From assembly GCA_028023455.1 (NCBI GenBank), contig JAQFVV010006270.1:5108834-5172833 (forward strand): 64,000 nucleotides of DNA, given 5' to 3'. The position numbers were made by a program, and so were the translations under genes. Positions 23,200 to 35,791 of this stretch are shown here, one piece after another; the stretch's first letter is position 1; the number at the start of each line of letters is the position of its first letter. Below the pieces are notes generated by a model. The model was given only the letters and a program-made list of their open reading frames with translations. It had not been told where the DNA came from and did no database searches. Origin of the DNA: Epiperipatus broadwayi. Its lineage: Eukaryota > Onychophora > Udeonychophora > Euonychophora > Peripatidae.

Positions 23200-24860
23200 A
23201 TAAAACTATGAATTGAAAATGAAAGCTATAGAAAAAAATAAAAAAAATGTAAAACAACATCTTGATATTGGAAGAAAAGTCATTTCCAAAAGAAAAAGGG
23301 AACTATTTTTTAAATAAAGAGATGACATCATGAAATGTGTAAAAGAATTCTGTAAAGAATTATATAGTAGCAAAGAGCAGGAGAACAAAGTATCTCCTAT
23401 AATTATGACATTTTCTGAATTGCCAGGTATTTGAAATGAAAAAATAAAATATGAAATTGAATCTATAAATAAGGAAAAACTCCAAGGAATGATATAATTA
23501 TTCTTGATATCTTAAAATTAGCAATGAAGAAATAAAAAAATTATTAGCAAAATTATGTACCAAATGTTGACACGATAAAAATGTATCAGATGATTGAATG
23601 AATGCAACAGTATAATATCTATATCTAAGAAAGATAATAAAGAAAATATAGAACTATCAATCTTCAATCAGTTCTATATAAAATCTTTGCTAAAATGATT
23701 ACAATTCACCTACCGCAAACTCGCATTCCAACCAACCAAATGAACAAGCTGGGTTCAAAAATAATTTTGGATCAATTGCTTAAATTCAAATATCAAATTT
23801 ACTTATAGCAAAACCAATGAGTATGAGTTGCCATTATACTTTGAATTTGTAGATTATAAGAAGGGCATTTCCACAATGATTAAAACTTTAGATCATCAAG
23901 ATAGAGATTAGGACATTGTTGTATTCTGAAGAATACCAAAATGCATCAGCAGTACTTAGACTATGTGATAATACTAAGATTAACACTAATAAGGATGTAT
24001 TGTATGTCAGAGTGAATTCATATTTTCAAAATCTTTTACTACAGTTTTATGTATTTTATGCTTAAAATGAGAAGCCATGTAAATGAAAATATTTGGATCT
24101 TATTTACTTCATATAGATTTTGAAGTTTTCAGATGATATCATTGATTTTGGAAAATAATTCTCTTGAGTCTTCAAGAAATATTGCAAGAGTTACGAGATG
24201 AAAGTAGAAAAGTAAGAATAAAAAAAGGTCTTAAAAAGATTAAAGTAATATTCATAGGATATTTATCAGGAGAAAATAAAACTTGATAATAACGAATTAG
24301 AATAAGTGAATAACTACAAATACCTTGGTGACATTTTTAATACAGACAGAAACATAATGAATGAAAATAATCATAGAATTAAATTGGGATCAAGTGCTTT
24401 GGCTTAAATAACTTAATACTAAAAAAATATGCCTACATCATTGGGGAAAAAAGGTTTTTTAATAGGTGTATTTTATCATTTATTACATATGAATCTGAGG
24501 GTTGAATACATAACAGAAAAGCAATACATATATTTCAGATCATACAGCAAAATATGGAGAGATGTATCTTGAGGATAATGAAATGAAATATAGGAAAAAG
24601 ACAACACATGTATGATGGATGTCATTGAAACAATTAAGGATAAAAATGTAACTGGGCTAATCATATTGCTAGAAGATAGATAGATGGCAGTAGAAGTCTT
24701 AACCAGACTCAAGAGATTACAAAGATCTATAAACTACATGTAAAATAGGTTAAATTAAAAAGTTTGTTGGTGTAATGTGGAGAAGCTATATATCAGAATA
24801 ACTGGTTCAAACTTGGAAAGACCTCCCTATTGTGTTTGAAAGTAATTGCCAAACTTATAC
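23200..24860 (+). pseudogene. LINE-c decayed copy: RT to C-terminus
   Basis: Plus-strand translation in shifting frames shows an RT order. LNYRSISLLNQFYIK lies near 23650, and a damaged FADD region lies near 24120-24200. NNYKYLGDIFNTDRN lies near 24310, and RSMER-like QNMERCILRIMK near 24550. A final block near 24655-24840 carries WANHIARR and GKTSLLCLK. This matches the pattern of the minus-strand fragments at 11.9 and 47.3 kb. Numerous stops are present. Confidence 0.65.
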
Positions 24861-25825
24861 TCAATGAAACAATTCATAAGTATTTAATTATTGGATTTCT
24901 GTTTGTATTTATTATTAAGTTAATTAAAAAATCAATTTGTAAATATTCTGAAAACAAAACATTTAAATTAAATCCTTTAAAACAGCAAATATATTTTTAA
25001 TTTAAAATATTTTAAATGTATGAATGAAACTACTTAGCATTAAATTTTATTTCATCTGCATACATCCACATACTTACCAATAAAAAATATCAGAAACATA
25101 GAATAATAGAAATAAACTATTTTTTATTTAAAGAAAAAAAAGAATAAAATCATAAATATTGAGAAGATATTATTTAGTGGTCTGTCAGACACAAAACTTT
25201 TTTGACAGAAGAACAAAAATCACAAGGGGAATCTCTTCCAAGTAAATAAAAGATTTTAAGAACTGAATAATTTTTGATTACAAAAAAGGGAAATGGGGGG
25301 GGGGGGTTCAATTAAAATCATTCCAAACTTTTTAAAATATTTTATTTAAGCATTTTTATTACTAATTTAATAAAAATTACTTTTTAAAATATATCTCATT
25401 TGGCATTTATTCATTCAATGCTCTGAAACACTTGTCTCATTGACTGATCTATGAGACTTTATGGGAATGGTATGTACAATATAATTTTTTTCATTGATGA
25501 AGGTCAATAAACATAATTTAATGTAGTCATCTGATTCATATAGGTAAAGATGATATAAAAAATATAAAGTAGATTACTGCTGTTAATGCAAATATTAACT
25601 GTAAACTAGAAAAGAAGTGTAACATTTAAATATTTGTTATTTAATTATCTATTTGGGTATCTATAATAGAAAATCATCATTTCATGGAAATCATGCAGTC
25701 TGTAATGAGTACTACTATTTAGTAAGATTTTTGTGTTTTAAGATAAAGATCTGAATTTGTAAATTAAACTAATACTCATAAATATACTTTTACATTTTTA
25801 TTTTTTAAATATTTTTCATCTTATT
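24861..25825. other. No gene seen
   Basis: AT-rich with a short G run (25285-25305). No supported feature. Confidence 0.4.
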
Positions 25826-26580
25826 TGTTATATATAGAGCTTGAAAATAATCTCTTAACAAGCTTTGCAGAATATCCCTGATCCCAGACCAGTTTCCGCT
25901 ACTGGTTTCTTCAGTGAGGTGCTAGGATATTCAAGCATAAGATTAAAAATACCAGGACAAGCCCAGAACTTTATCTAATAGATAACTATGAAGTAGAAAA
26001 TCTGAAATTTTCAGACATCCATGTCTTCCAATCCAGCTATCGAACTTAAATAGCCATATGGGACTGAATCAAGTTAGATAGCTGGATTGGAAGACATATG
26101 GATGTTGAAAATTTCAGATTTTCTACTTAATAGTTATCCATTAGATACAGTGCTGGGCTTTCCAGTAGCATAAACTGGTCTGGTGGTGAGGATATTCTGC
26201 AAAGCTTGTTAAGAGCTTATTTGCAAGCTCTATATATAGCATTTGTAATACAAGCTTGTTAAATTCGGTCATGTGGCATTTTACTTTTTCTTTGTAATTT
26301 TATTTTTTTCTATTAAGGTTTTGGTGATTTTATATTGCTAATGTTATTAATATATGTTGTATCTGAACTTGGTTCAGTCCTATATGGCTATTTCAGTTAG
26401 ATAGCTGGATTTATCCTAACACCTTACTGAAGAATCCAGTAGCAGAAACCGGTCTGAGATTGGGGGATATTTTGAAAAGCTTGTCAAGAGCTATTTGCAA
26501 GCACATTATATAACATTTGAAATACAAGCTTATTAAATTAAGTCATGTGATATATGACTTGATTTCTTTGTAATATATAT
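25826..26580. mobile_element. Family B foldback element with eroded hammerhead cores
   Basis: Inverted arms meet near 26060, around TAGATAGCTGGATTGGAAGA and its complement. Outer ends carry AAGCTTGTTAAGAGCTTAT hairpins and CATGTGACAT-like motifs. Core remnants lie on the minus strand at 25914-25887 (CTGAAGA, then GAAACTGGTC) and on the plus strand at 26427-26454 (CTGAAGA, then GAAACCGGTC). Stem II has decayed in both. A tandem unit boundary at 26201 and 26476 shows the same tandem-plus-inverted layout. The interior is homologous to the 417-bp array at 52.7 kb (shared AATCCAGCTATC and TATGGGACTGAA motifs). Confidence 0.7.
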
Positions 26581-26584
26581 TTAT

Positions 26585-27080
26585 ATATATGCATAGTATT
26601 ATCATAAGCTATTTAGCTATTATATTTTTTATTACATGGATGCTCCCGGAAATCCATACTATGAATTCATTATTTATCTGGGAGAATATTAGAATTAACA
26701 TTATTAATCTTTACAGGAAAGATTTGTTTACAGAAACTTATTTTGAAAGAATGTGGGTGAAGAAAAAAAAATCTGTTTGTGATCTTCAATTTTTAATTAA
26801 TTGTAAAAGAAATGGACTGTTTCCTAACTGTTGTAAACTCTCCTTTCCTACACAGATGAAAAAAATTGGTACAATTTTAAATAAGGCAAGTTTTGATATT
26901 TTAACTGCTTTTATTAAAAATATGAGGATTAAGTTAATTTTTTTAAATAAAATATTGTTACAATTCTGACCTTTCATTAAGTAATACTATTCCTTTGACA
27001 CATTTGTAAGATTTGAGAAAGAAGAAGCTCTGAGAAAAGTACTTATTATTGTACTGAAACGTCAGCTATTATATTTTTAT
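26585..27080 (+). pseudogene. PLE fragment: N-terminal ORF piece between family D repeats
   Basis: The plus-strand frame 26589-26969 encodes YRKDLFTETYFERMWVKKKK, then VCDLQFLINCKRNGLFPNCC. The FLxxCKxxGLxP pattern resembles the N-terminal region that precedes the RT in some Penelope-like elements; I recognise it only by pattern. Downstream, 27023-27055 carries a damaged family D hammerhead (CTGAGAA, a GTACT stem strand, GAAACGTC). A second copy of the segment AGCTATTATATTTTT starts at 27063, 444 bp after the first. It therefore looks like PLE terminal repeats flanking a truncated ORF. Confidence 0.5.
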
Positions 27081-27129
27081 TACATGGAAGCTCAGAAATA
27101 ATACTATGAATACATCATTTATCCATGAG

Positions 27130-27615
27130 ACTATTACAATTAATATAAATATAGAAGGATCCCACCTTTATTGTTACAAGGAGGTTGCCTTGACAACAGT
27201 TTGAGATTGTTAATTGTTAACTATATTGGGATTGTCTAAATGTTGACAGGTTCTAATGATTATATATATATATATATAATCTAAGTATTGACTGGCTTTT
27301 AATAATATATATGTAAATTTAATATTTTTAATAGTTAATATAGATATAAATTAATTAGCAAATGGGATATATATATATGAAGTAAAATCACGGCCAAGGT
27401 GTATTAATTTGCAGCAAACAATCAGATGTGATTTTGTATGCTGAATGAAAACAATAGAAAACCTGCCTAAGCTACCACTTTTTGGTTAGTAGTTGCTTGG
27501 ATAGGTTTGCTATTATTTTTATTTGGCCTGCAGAAGGTCTGGTTGGTTGCTACATATTAACACACCTTGGCTCTAAATTTAACTTCATGTATATAACGGT
27601 CATACCATTTACTAA
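27130..27615. repeat. Family F fragment and an unclassified palindromic repeat
   Basis: 27150-27280 contains CTTTATTGTTACAAGGAGGT, TTGCCTTGACAAC and GGGATTGTCTAAATGTTGAC, which recur inverted or diverged at 36480-36960 and 55505-55590. 27355-27615 is a separate imperfect palindrome whose arms hold CCAAGGTGTATTAAT and its complement around 27540. No ribozyme core was seen in either. Confidence 0.5.
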
Positions 27616-27639
27616 TTAATTTACACACACATATATAAT

Positions 27640-28215
27640 AAAATAAATTCTACAAGAGTATGTAGATAATTATCAACTATTACAGTAATAAATTTTCATC
27701 TAAAACAATATTTATTACTTTGCTAAGCCTCGCTTTCGATATGGTATATCTTTGTCAAAGCATGACTAAAGTGAATATTAGCAAATATATTAGCATTACC
27801 TCATGCTAAACTACTTGCTGATTATAATAGATTTGCATATTTGCATCTGTAATATGCTAATATATTTGCTAATATTTACTTTAGTCATGCTTTAACAAGA
27901 TATACTGTATTGAAAGCCTAGCTTATCAAAGTAATAAATATTAAAACAGGCAAAACTCTCCATACAGTGGTGCCACTCAGTGCCAACCGGAGTAATAAAT
28001 GCATGCCAGAAGGCTTGTGCATAAAATTCCTATCTAGTGCCTACTCGTCCAATATCCCCAGACTGGTTTCTGGCATATGACCTTCGTCAGTGAGGAGCTT
28101 TGGATCTGAGAGCACTGCACCTAGATCTTAGATCGTAATAAATATTGTTTTAGATGAAAATTTATTACAATAATAGTTGATAATTATCTATATATTCTTG
28201 TAGAATTTATTTTAT
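27640..28215. repeat. Family G palindromic repeat, interrupted by a family A insertion
   Basis: The left arm (27640-27830) and right arm (27840-27942 plus 28135-28215) are inverted copies around GCTAATATATTTGCTAATAT-type sequence. On the minus strand, 27772-27746 has TTGACAA, a GATAT/ATATC stem and GAAAG, a damaged hammerhead-like layout. The right arm is split by a family A element. Confidence 0.6.
27943..28134 (-). mobile_element. Family A element nested in family G, with 12-bp target-site duplication
   Basis: GTAATAAATATT occurs at 27931-27942 and 28135-28146, bracketing the insertion. The intact opposite arm of the palindrome has this sequence once, which preserves the empty site. The element reads on the minus strand from a truncated 5' end to a 3' end in GAGTTTTGCCTGTTTT. 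It has a hammerhead-like core at 28090-28061: CTGACGA, GAAAC, then GUC. Stem I is a perfect TCCTCA/TGGGGA. Stem II is short with an A-A mismatch at its base. Confidence 0.8.
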
Positions 28216-29930
28216 TACATATTATCTATGGTATATACATATATTATAATTTATTCTTATATGTGTGTGTGTGTGGTCTATTTGATTTATGCTTGAAATT
28301 GTTTACAAAGTAACATCAATACTTTATTATACTCATTCCTTCAATGCAGGGTTTTCAGAAATTTTATTCAATTAGAAAGTTTTTGTTTATTTTACTAATT
28401 TTTACAGAATAATAATCAATAATTTATGTGCTACACGGAATGTGTAGTAATTAGAAATAAACTGATAATTTGCCATATAAATTTTAAATTTATCAACCAC
28501 CTGTTCACACTAAGTCTGTAATGCCATTTGATAAAATTAAAATTTGTTTGGCTACGTATTGCATATATATGTTGATAAATGATTGGGTTAGGATCGAGTT
28601 AATATGAAAGATGTGATATAAACAAAAAACTTTATACATATATATTCTTTATGGTATGCAAATTAGTCTCATAATAAATAGCAAGGTGAGCAGAAATTTC
28701 TTATCTTGTGTAAGATTTGTGTGGGCCTTGTATTTAAATACAGTAAAGATGGTTGTTAGGTTGTTAACAACTGCAAATGTTAAAATCAAGCAGCTTACAT
28801 TTGCAATGCATATAAGTATCAAATTATGAGTAAAGAAATGTATACATTTCAAATCTTTTAACTCACCAATGAGTAAAAATTATGCATGAAATACATGTAT
28901 ATGTAGAGAGAATAGTTTAAAATATTTGTATATTGTGAATAGTTGTGACATATTTTTTGTGATAAAAATCCGAAAGATTTTGCATATGTTAATTTGTATA
29001 GAAATTTGTGGACTTAATCAGTGAAGTAGTTAATAGCTTCACACTCTCAAATCAAAATGCTTTAGATTCACTTATATATTTAAAAATTAGGTCTAAGATA
29101 AGATTGGCCACTCTTGTCTTTTAAAGTCATTAATTTTGTTTTGATTTGTAGAGATCCCTGTTGTTGCATTTTAGACATGTAGTCTTAAGGCTATAGCCTT
29201 AATATATATTACTTAGATAAAAAGATTGTTTGTGAATGTTATAAATGTGCTTAATTACATATACTTTATGATGCTCATTAATTATTATATTTGGTTGCAA
29301 TACACTAATTGCTATTAAGCAATGTTATATATGGCTAAGTATTGTCCCCATTTTTGTCCTGCTGTGGCAAGAGAGGTGTATAAATAATTCACTGACTGCT
29401 AGTTTTATTTTATTGTTTATGTATGAATGTATAAATAAATATATGTAGAATTAAATGTTTTCTTGGATTGTTATAAGGAATAAAAATAAAAAGGTTATAT
29501 CCATGTAAACAAAAATAACTTTTTGCCTTTTATTGTTTCCAGGAAACTATCAATTACTATTAATTGACAATCTCCCTGGAGCTAATCAAGTTTTCCATCA
29601 ACCTATATAGCTTTGAAAATGAAGGCATAGCTCCTTCAAAAAGCGCTTAAGAAATAAATAATTAGAATAATAATATATATATGAGTTTGTGTGGCAATAT
29701 CACCATAGAATATCTGACTTTATTACATATATAAACCACACATTTCGTTACATTATGTTAAGTGGCTTTTTATGAAAATGAGATTTTTATGATTTCAGAA
29801 AGTTTTTTGAGAATGGTTATTGTGATCATTATAATAATATAATTTTTATTATAATATCTCATTTCCTTAATATTATAAATTATATATATTATAAAATGCA
29901 AATAGTTAAACATATCCATATAAATAAATA
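28216..29930. other. No gene seen; possible downstream intron of the 29.9 kb gene
   Basis: The exon at 29939-32121 ends in a donor that opens into this region on the minus strand. No following exon could be identified by eye. The content is AT-rich with a (TG)n run near 28260. Confidence 0.4.
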
Positions 29931-29938
29931 AAACTTAC

Positions 29939-32121
29939 CTCTGATGAATAAAAAAGGATTCATTTTCAGAATTTAAGTAAACATCTCCTATTTTATTTGT
30001 AATATTTTTGACTTCATTTGCTAAAGCCTGTAATTTATCTTTCCACTTCAAGCTTTTGCTTAACCAGCAAAGTGGTCTTTCCTTATCTATCCATTCATTT
30101 TTATATTTGTTGGGAGGATTAGAATGTAATTCAGATTCTTCCAAAATAACAAGAAGATCATGAATGATCATGGCAGCATCGTGGGCAGTGATTGGTTTCC
30201 TTTTTAAAGTTAAGTGGTTCTGTTGCTTTTGTCTTCGTAAACCAATTATTTCCAAATCTGGAATTTCATCTTTTAACGTAAAATAAGGATTAATCTTGAT
30301 TGACTTTTTAAAAGTAATTACATCATAATTAGTATTATCCCCACTCCCTATTTTGTTATTACAGTGCTTATTGTCAATAGCTTCTTCAGAATGTGGTGAC
30401 TTATCAGCCAGTTCCCACTCTTTTTCTTTAGATAAGGAAATAACAGAGGAAAGACTGGGAAACTCCATAAAGGAATCTAAATTAGTTGATAATTGTGGAT
30501 GATGATCTCCAACATCTTCAAATGCAGTCTCATAGGATAGACTAGAGAAGTCAGCAAGTGGTGTACAGTAGGGACTTACTTCTTCAGGATAATTATTAAA
30601 TGAACAGTCCTCAATTAAAGAAAATGTAGACAACTGGCCAGCAGGAGAGTATGGTCTAGACTGCAAAAATGAATGATCTGTATTCAAATTAATATTTTGA
30701 AAACAAGGTGTATTTTGTCTTGTCTCCATCTGACTGCGCAGAGGCTTTTTTTTGTTAGAATTTATATCTTTCACTAATGGCCAAGCTTTATTTGTAACCC
30801 TTTCAGGTAAATTTTGCTTTAATGCATCAACATAAGCCAGATTTTTAAGGGTATGAGGTAATTTTGATTGTTTCTTTTTTGCTTTTTTGGATTTCATGAT
30901 ATCATCAGTAGCTAAATAAAATTCCGAATCACTTGTAATATTTGGTTGAGGTTCAAGAGTATTTGCTATATCCTTTGGTTTTAGGTCTGAAGGTAATTTA
31001 TCTTTATCATCTGATTTTATTACTGTCTGAGCATAAGTTAAACCCAACAAGCTAGGTGCTAAAGATGGCAATCGTACCTGAGGTTTGTTTTTATTTGTAG
31101 AATTTGGTGGCAAATAAGTTTCAATGCCAGGAATATAACGAAATGTTTGAGCTACTGGTGTTATTTTTCCAATTTCTTTATTTTTAGGTTTAGGTTTTGT
31201 TTTTGAAATGACTTTAAATATATTGGTCTGTTTCTGTCTTTTTCGTGAGTGCTTTTTTCTCGACTTAACCAGTTGAAATTTACCTTCATCATCCACATTG
31301 TCTTTTTCTAAAGAATCGTGCAAATTATTGCTCTTACACATTACATCCATTACTTCCGTATCTTGTTCTTCAAATTCTTTTACAGTTTTTTCAGTTAATT
31401 TTGTTGATTCTTCTACATCATTTTCAAGAAGCATAGTTTTTGAATTTGTTTCATAACTTTTTCTTTTGTCTTTTTTTCTCTCTCGTTTTTTCTGAATTCT
31501 TTCTTTTTCATCTTCTACCCTCTGCAACAATTCCTTAGCATTCTTTTCTGCTTTCTCAACACGAATTGTTTCAAAAACTTTTAAAAAATCATCCCACAAT
31601 AATTTGGCATTTTTTCTACTTTCATTATTTGGGAAATCTAATAGAACAAATAGTGTTTTTTCGAATTTGGACAAAATAGGTTCAATCTTTTGGGAATTTT
31701 TTTTTAACCAAAGTACGCCTTCCTTCGTATGACAAACAGAAGCAATCGGTAACAAATCAAAAATGCACAAATTGGATACTTTTGCATCGTTTATGTGGAG
31801 AGCTAATTTGTCTAAAATATTCATAAAAATATCTAAACCATGTGACTTTAAAAATTGTTCAACAAGAGGCATAAAAATTCGATTATTACAATCAAATATC
31901 ATCAGTGCACAAAGACGACAACACAAACTAACAATTTCAATTTTTTCTTTAAAATATCTGGCAAATGCAACAATTTCTGATATAGCATTATATTTAAGCA
32001 AAAATTGTTTCCCATTAGGCATTGTGATAGCAATTTCCGCGAGAACGGGACAAATGTTTTGACGAAAAAACGTGATGCCATCATTTTGGCAGATTAGAGA
32101 CTTCACAATTTCAATTCGTCT
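29939..32121 (-). CDS. Long internal exon of an unrecognised armadillo-like protein
   Basis: The exon opens after a T-rich tract and AG at 32123-32122 (codons RRIEIVKSLICQ) and closes at a strong donor GTAAGTTT (29938-29931). The listed frame starts at a GTG inside it, so the true start lies in an upstream exon. About 728 residues are encoded. Residues 1-180 are helical hydrophobic repeats (for example ICPVLAEIAITMPNGKQFLL and IEIVSLCCRLCALMIFD), resembling armadillo/HEAT packing. Residues 183-215 are a Lys/Glu-rich helix (QRVEDEKERIQKKRERKKDK), and 281-293 a second basic cluster (KSRKKHSRKRQKQ) that could be a nuclear signal. The rest is mostly polar and probably disordered, with a helical block near the end (AHDAAMIIHDLLVILEESEL). 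I do not recognise the family. No frame breaks, so it is probably a live host gene. Confidence 0.8.
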
Positions 32122-33735
32122 CTAAAAGGTAAATATAATTTAAAATTAGTAATATATAGTCTTATAAGTAAAAAATGTTAAGATTATACAAAAAAAAAGT
32201 TAAATATAATAATATGAAATAATAAAAATCTTTACAATATCTATAAAAATACTAATATGAATAATAGTAGTAATACTAATAGCGATAAGGATAGAAAACC
32301 AATGATACTACGGACAATAATATAACAAAAATTTAATATTAAAAGTATAATAACGTGAAAGCTAAACACCTTCAAACAGATATGCTTTAAAAATGCTTAA
32401 GTGACAGCCAATCAGATGGAATAATGGCATCACATGGGACTCCAAGTTCTAAAACACAAGCCAGAACTATTAGAAAAAGATGGATCATCTTAATCTATGC
32501 CTCAATTATATTTAAATAAGCCAGACACAAGCATTTTGAACTAATATTAAAAGTAATAATAAATAATTCAATACAAAATAAGATTTTAGAAATTCTTTTA
32601 CAAAATACAAATAAAATTTTAAATTAAATATTCATCAATTTTGTCAATGACCAAAAAAACATCTTTACTTATATAAATATATAGTAAATTTTAATCATAT
32701 TTGTAAATAGGACAATAAAAGTTTTATTAAAAGCTAAACCCTAAATGTCAATAGCTAATTAATTATCATATGCAAATCATATTAAATCCAATGCTTAAAT
32801 AAACCAATAGAATAGCAATAATATATTATCAAGGCAACACTCATTTTCAGATAATAAAACACAAGTGGTGACTTGATAATAATATTCTATTGGTTTAATT
32901 AAGTATTGACCACAGTGGATAAATATATACAAGGGGGTACCCAAAAATAAGCAGAAAACATTCTCTGGAAGATGAGAATATTGATCCTGCCACTAAATGC
33001 ATTTTGAGGGATCCCCTGCATCAGTCTGACAACTGCTATCATCGAGAATAGTCGTGCTGTGGCATAGTAAATGTTTATGGCTGAAAAGTTGAAACAATAT
33101 GAAAGCCTGTTTTCTGTTAGCAAAAATAGCAGAGAAAATAGTTGTAATGCTTGAAACCGCTTATAAGTAAGTTGCTCTGGGGAAAACACAAATGGTTTAG
33201 TGAAAATGTCAAATTCACCATGATCCAAAAAAGTGTGGCAAGTAAAACCCAATGTCAAGATACTCATGGTTTTTTAAATGTAAACAGCATTGTCACTCAG
33301 ACTTGGTAACAACCAGACATTTAAAATCTACACGTTCTGAAAAATTTGTGAGATGTAATAAAATGTGCAAATTTCAAATTTTGAAGTTAGAAGATACAAA
33401 TAAAAGGTGGGTTAAAATGTGTTTAAAATAATAATATTATAGATTAAAATAAATTATAAATTATTGAATGAATAAATTATAAATATTGATTGTTAGTAAA
33501 ATGAATAATAATAATAATGTAAAATATAAAAAATATTAAGAGTAATAAGAGTAAAATAAAATAAAATAAAGAATAAAAATAGAATATATATGTTTATACG
33601 AGATTTTAATTAATAAATGTAGAATGTAAAAAAGGATTAAATAAATATATTTAAAAGGTAATAAATAAATGATGATTATAAGATGTATATATAGAATGTA
33701 AATTATAAGTTTATTTATATTTATATTCATATGAT
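32122..33735. other. Probable upstream intron; no exon recognised
   Basis: The region upstream of the long exon is AT-rich. A short inverted pair (AAACCAATAGAAT at 32810 and ATTCTATTGGTTT at 32887) lies here. An open minus-strand frame at 33267-32899 has no recognised similarity and lies in sequence that looks repeat-like, so it is not called as a gene. Confidence 0.4.
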
Positions 33736-33752
33736 TGTATTATGTTGTAGTT

Positions 33753-33790
33753 CTGAAGAAGATTGCTGAGGCAATCGAAACTGTGCATCG
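33753..33790 (+). repeat. Hammerhead-like hairpin motif without a cleavage triplet
   Basis: CTGAAGA (33753-33759) is followed by an extra A, then a perfect GATTGC/GCAATC stem with loop TGAG, then GAAAC (33777-33781). The following TGTGC does not provide a UH cleavage site. The layout matches the motif in the 8 kb PLE, so this is probably a relic of a related PLE terminus. Confidence 0.45.
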
Positions 33791-34351
33791 ATTATTTAAT
33801 ATTATAAGATATACATTTGGCAATGCAATAAGAAAGATTAGTTATTATACTTCTTGAAGAAGATTGTATTACTTAAGATTGCATAGAGCAATTACTTGTA
33901 ATTTTAAGGAAATGGGTATTTGAGTTAAAAGAAGTAAATTGCTATAATATTTTGAACTATTTAAATATTATGTCCATGTAAAACTACCGTACAATATGGA
34001 TATGTAATTCATTTAGATAAGATTTTAATGTAAAGAAAGTTGGAATTGTGTTTTCCGTAACAATTACAGAAACTTACCGTAAATATAATTTTGTTTTATT
34101 AATTTTGTTAATGGACGTTTATGATATATTATATTACATCTGTTCTTTATTAATAAATGTTACTTTGTTATTTAAATTTGGTGTAGTGTCTTAATGTTCT
34201 TGGTACTCATTAAATCCATAAATCTAAATATATAATTTTATGATGCTAATATTTTCAACGTTCTTACAAATACAGACACGTAATTAAATGCTTAACAATA
34301 GTTATTAACTGAAACACACAGGCTTATTATATACCTGTGTTTATATATGTA

Positions 34352-34699
34352 ATATATAGGGTATATGAGCACAGACTTTCACACGACCCACCACTTTCCA
34401 TACTATCTTATAACACTGATACACTTGAAGACATATGTTGAAGAGTTGGAGTGTGGAGTAGATTGAAGCCAATCCATTAAAGTATAAGATTTGGCTATCT
34501 TAATATATATCTGAGCACTTATAGCATATATGTGTAGAGATGGTAATCTGGACCAACTGATGATTGCTGGTTTAGCATAAAATACGTATATTGATTATTT
34601 ATCTTTTCAACATATGTGTTCAAGTGTATCAGTGTTATGAGATAGTATGGAGAGTGGTGGGTCGTGTGAAAGTCTGTGCTCATATACCCTATATATAAC
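34352..34699 (+). mobile_element. Family E foldback element with about 90-bp inverted arms
   Basis: The left arm (34352-34444) and right arm (34610-34699) are closely matching inverted repeats; TATAGGGTATATGAGCACAG pairs with CTGTGCTCATATACCCTATA. The interior holds the ribozyme site at 34551-34595. CTGATGA is intact but the first G of GAAA is A and the base of stem II is mismatched. Stem III reads ATACGTAT, a perfect palindrome. Non-coding and non-autonomous. Confidence 0.72.
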
Positions 34700-34927
34700 A
34701 ATAGTTATTGGTAAAGTTGAAAATGGCATACAAATAAAAATTAATAATTTGTTTGTTGATCATAATAATTAAAACTGCAAACATATTGAAAGAAAATTGC
34801 TTTAAGATTAATTATTTCCGTTTAATAAATTTATTCATCGCTAGATGAATATCTTGATTTGACATAAAATCTCTTTCCCACTCGGGATATTCGAATGTTT
34901 TCCTAGTTGATGATGATAGTATTCAAA

Positions 34928-35066
34928 ATTTCGAGTTTAATATGATATTTTGTGTTAGTTAATAATTTATTAATTTATTAAATTACTATTATTCTTTAGT
35001 TAGAAGTAGACATTAGCTCATAAGCTATGGCTGCTCAGGTTATCGCTAGGATTTCATTCATTTAAC
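34928..35066 (+). repeat. 139-bp direct repeat, copy 1
   Basis: ATTTCGAGTTTAATATGATA through TTCATTTAAC recurs at 35792-35930 with no difference that I can see. Copy 1 is directly followed by TTAACCCTTTTCCCGCC, which looks like a piggyBac-type end. Confidence 0.85.
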
Positions 35067-35791
35067 CCTTTTCCCGCCTCCTACGAGGCTCCTCGTAGAC
35101 ATCTGACGTCACTCTAACTCTGCCAGTTCTTATGCTAAAAAATTCGTTTGATAGGTTTTGAATAGCTTTTTAAAAGTTCTGTAAGATGGTGCCCTCTTCC
35201 GATTTATTTTACAAGTAAAAAAAAAAAAAAAAACGCATTTAAACCTAAACAAAGAAAGAACATCGGCTGTAATTGGTTGTTAGTGAGCTCTCAGCCGAAA
35301 AAAGACATTCTGATTGGCTGGAAAGAACAAAGAAACCGCCTGATCAAAGAAAATAAAGAAAAATGCTGAGATTTTCATTTCGAATGCAATTTTAAGTATT
35401 AAAAAAATATAATTTCAGAAATTAAACTAGTTTTTTAAAAAATGTACTAAAAAAACAAAATTATTTTCGAAAAATATTGAAGATTTTAGTAAAAATATTA
35501 AAGAAATATTTAAAAGAAATATTTACTTTTCTATAACGTAAAAGTCGATCTTTTTGTTTATATTATAGCTTTTATGTTGCCAAAATTGAATATTTTAGAA
35601 TAAATAAATAGCAATTTATTTTTGAAAGAACTTTCGTTCTCTTCATAACCTGAAAAATTAGTAATATACTTTTTATAAACGTATCTGAGTTGAATTTAAT
35701 ATTATAGGCGAATATGTTTTAACAATAGGCTTTGTCTTCAGTTTGTGAGTTGGCCAATTAAAAGATTTGATTTTTACCTCATACAACCAAT
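35067..35791. other. 725-bp segment between identical direct repeats
   Basis: It begins CCCTTTTCCCGCCTCCTACG with a small inverted CTACGAGGCTCCTCGTAG, unusually GC-rich for the window. TTAA followed by CCCTTT resembles a piggyBac-type terminal repeat, but no matching end is found on the other side. There is no ORF, and an A run lies at 35219-35233. It may be part of a partial tandem duplication. Confidence 0.4.

Noticed and set aside
32899-33267. 122-residue open frame on the minus strand
   Set aside because: It is open but has no recognised motif, lies in sequence with repeat-like features and lacks supporting splice sites. It may be a relic of an unknown element.
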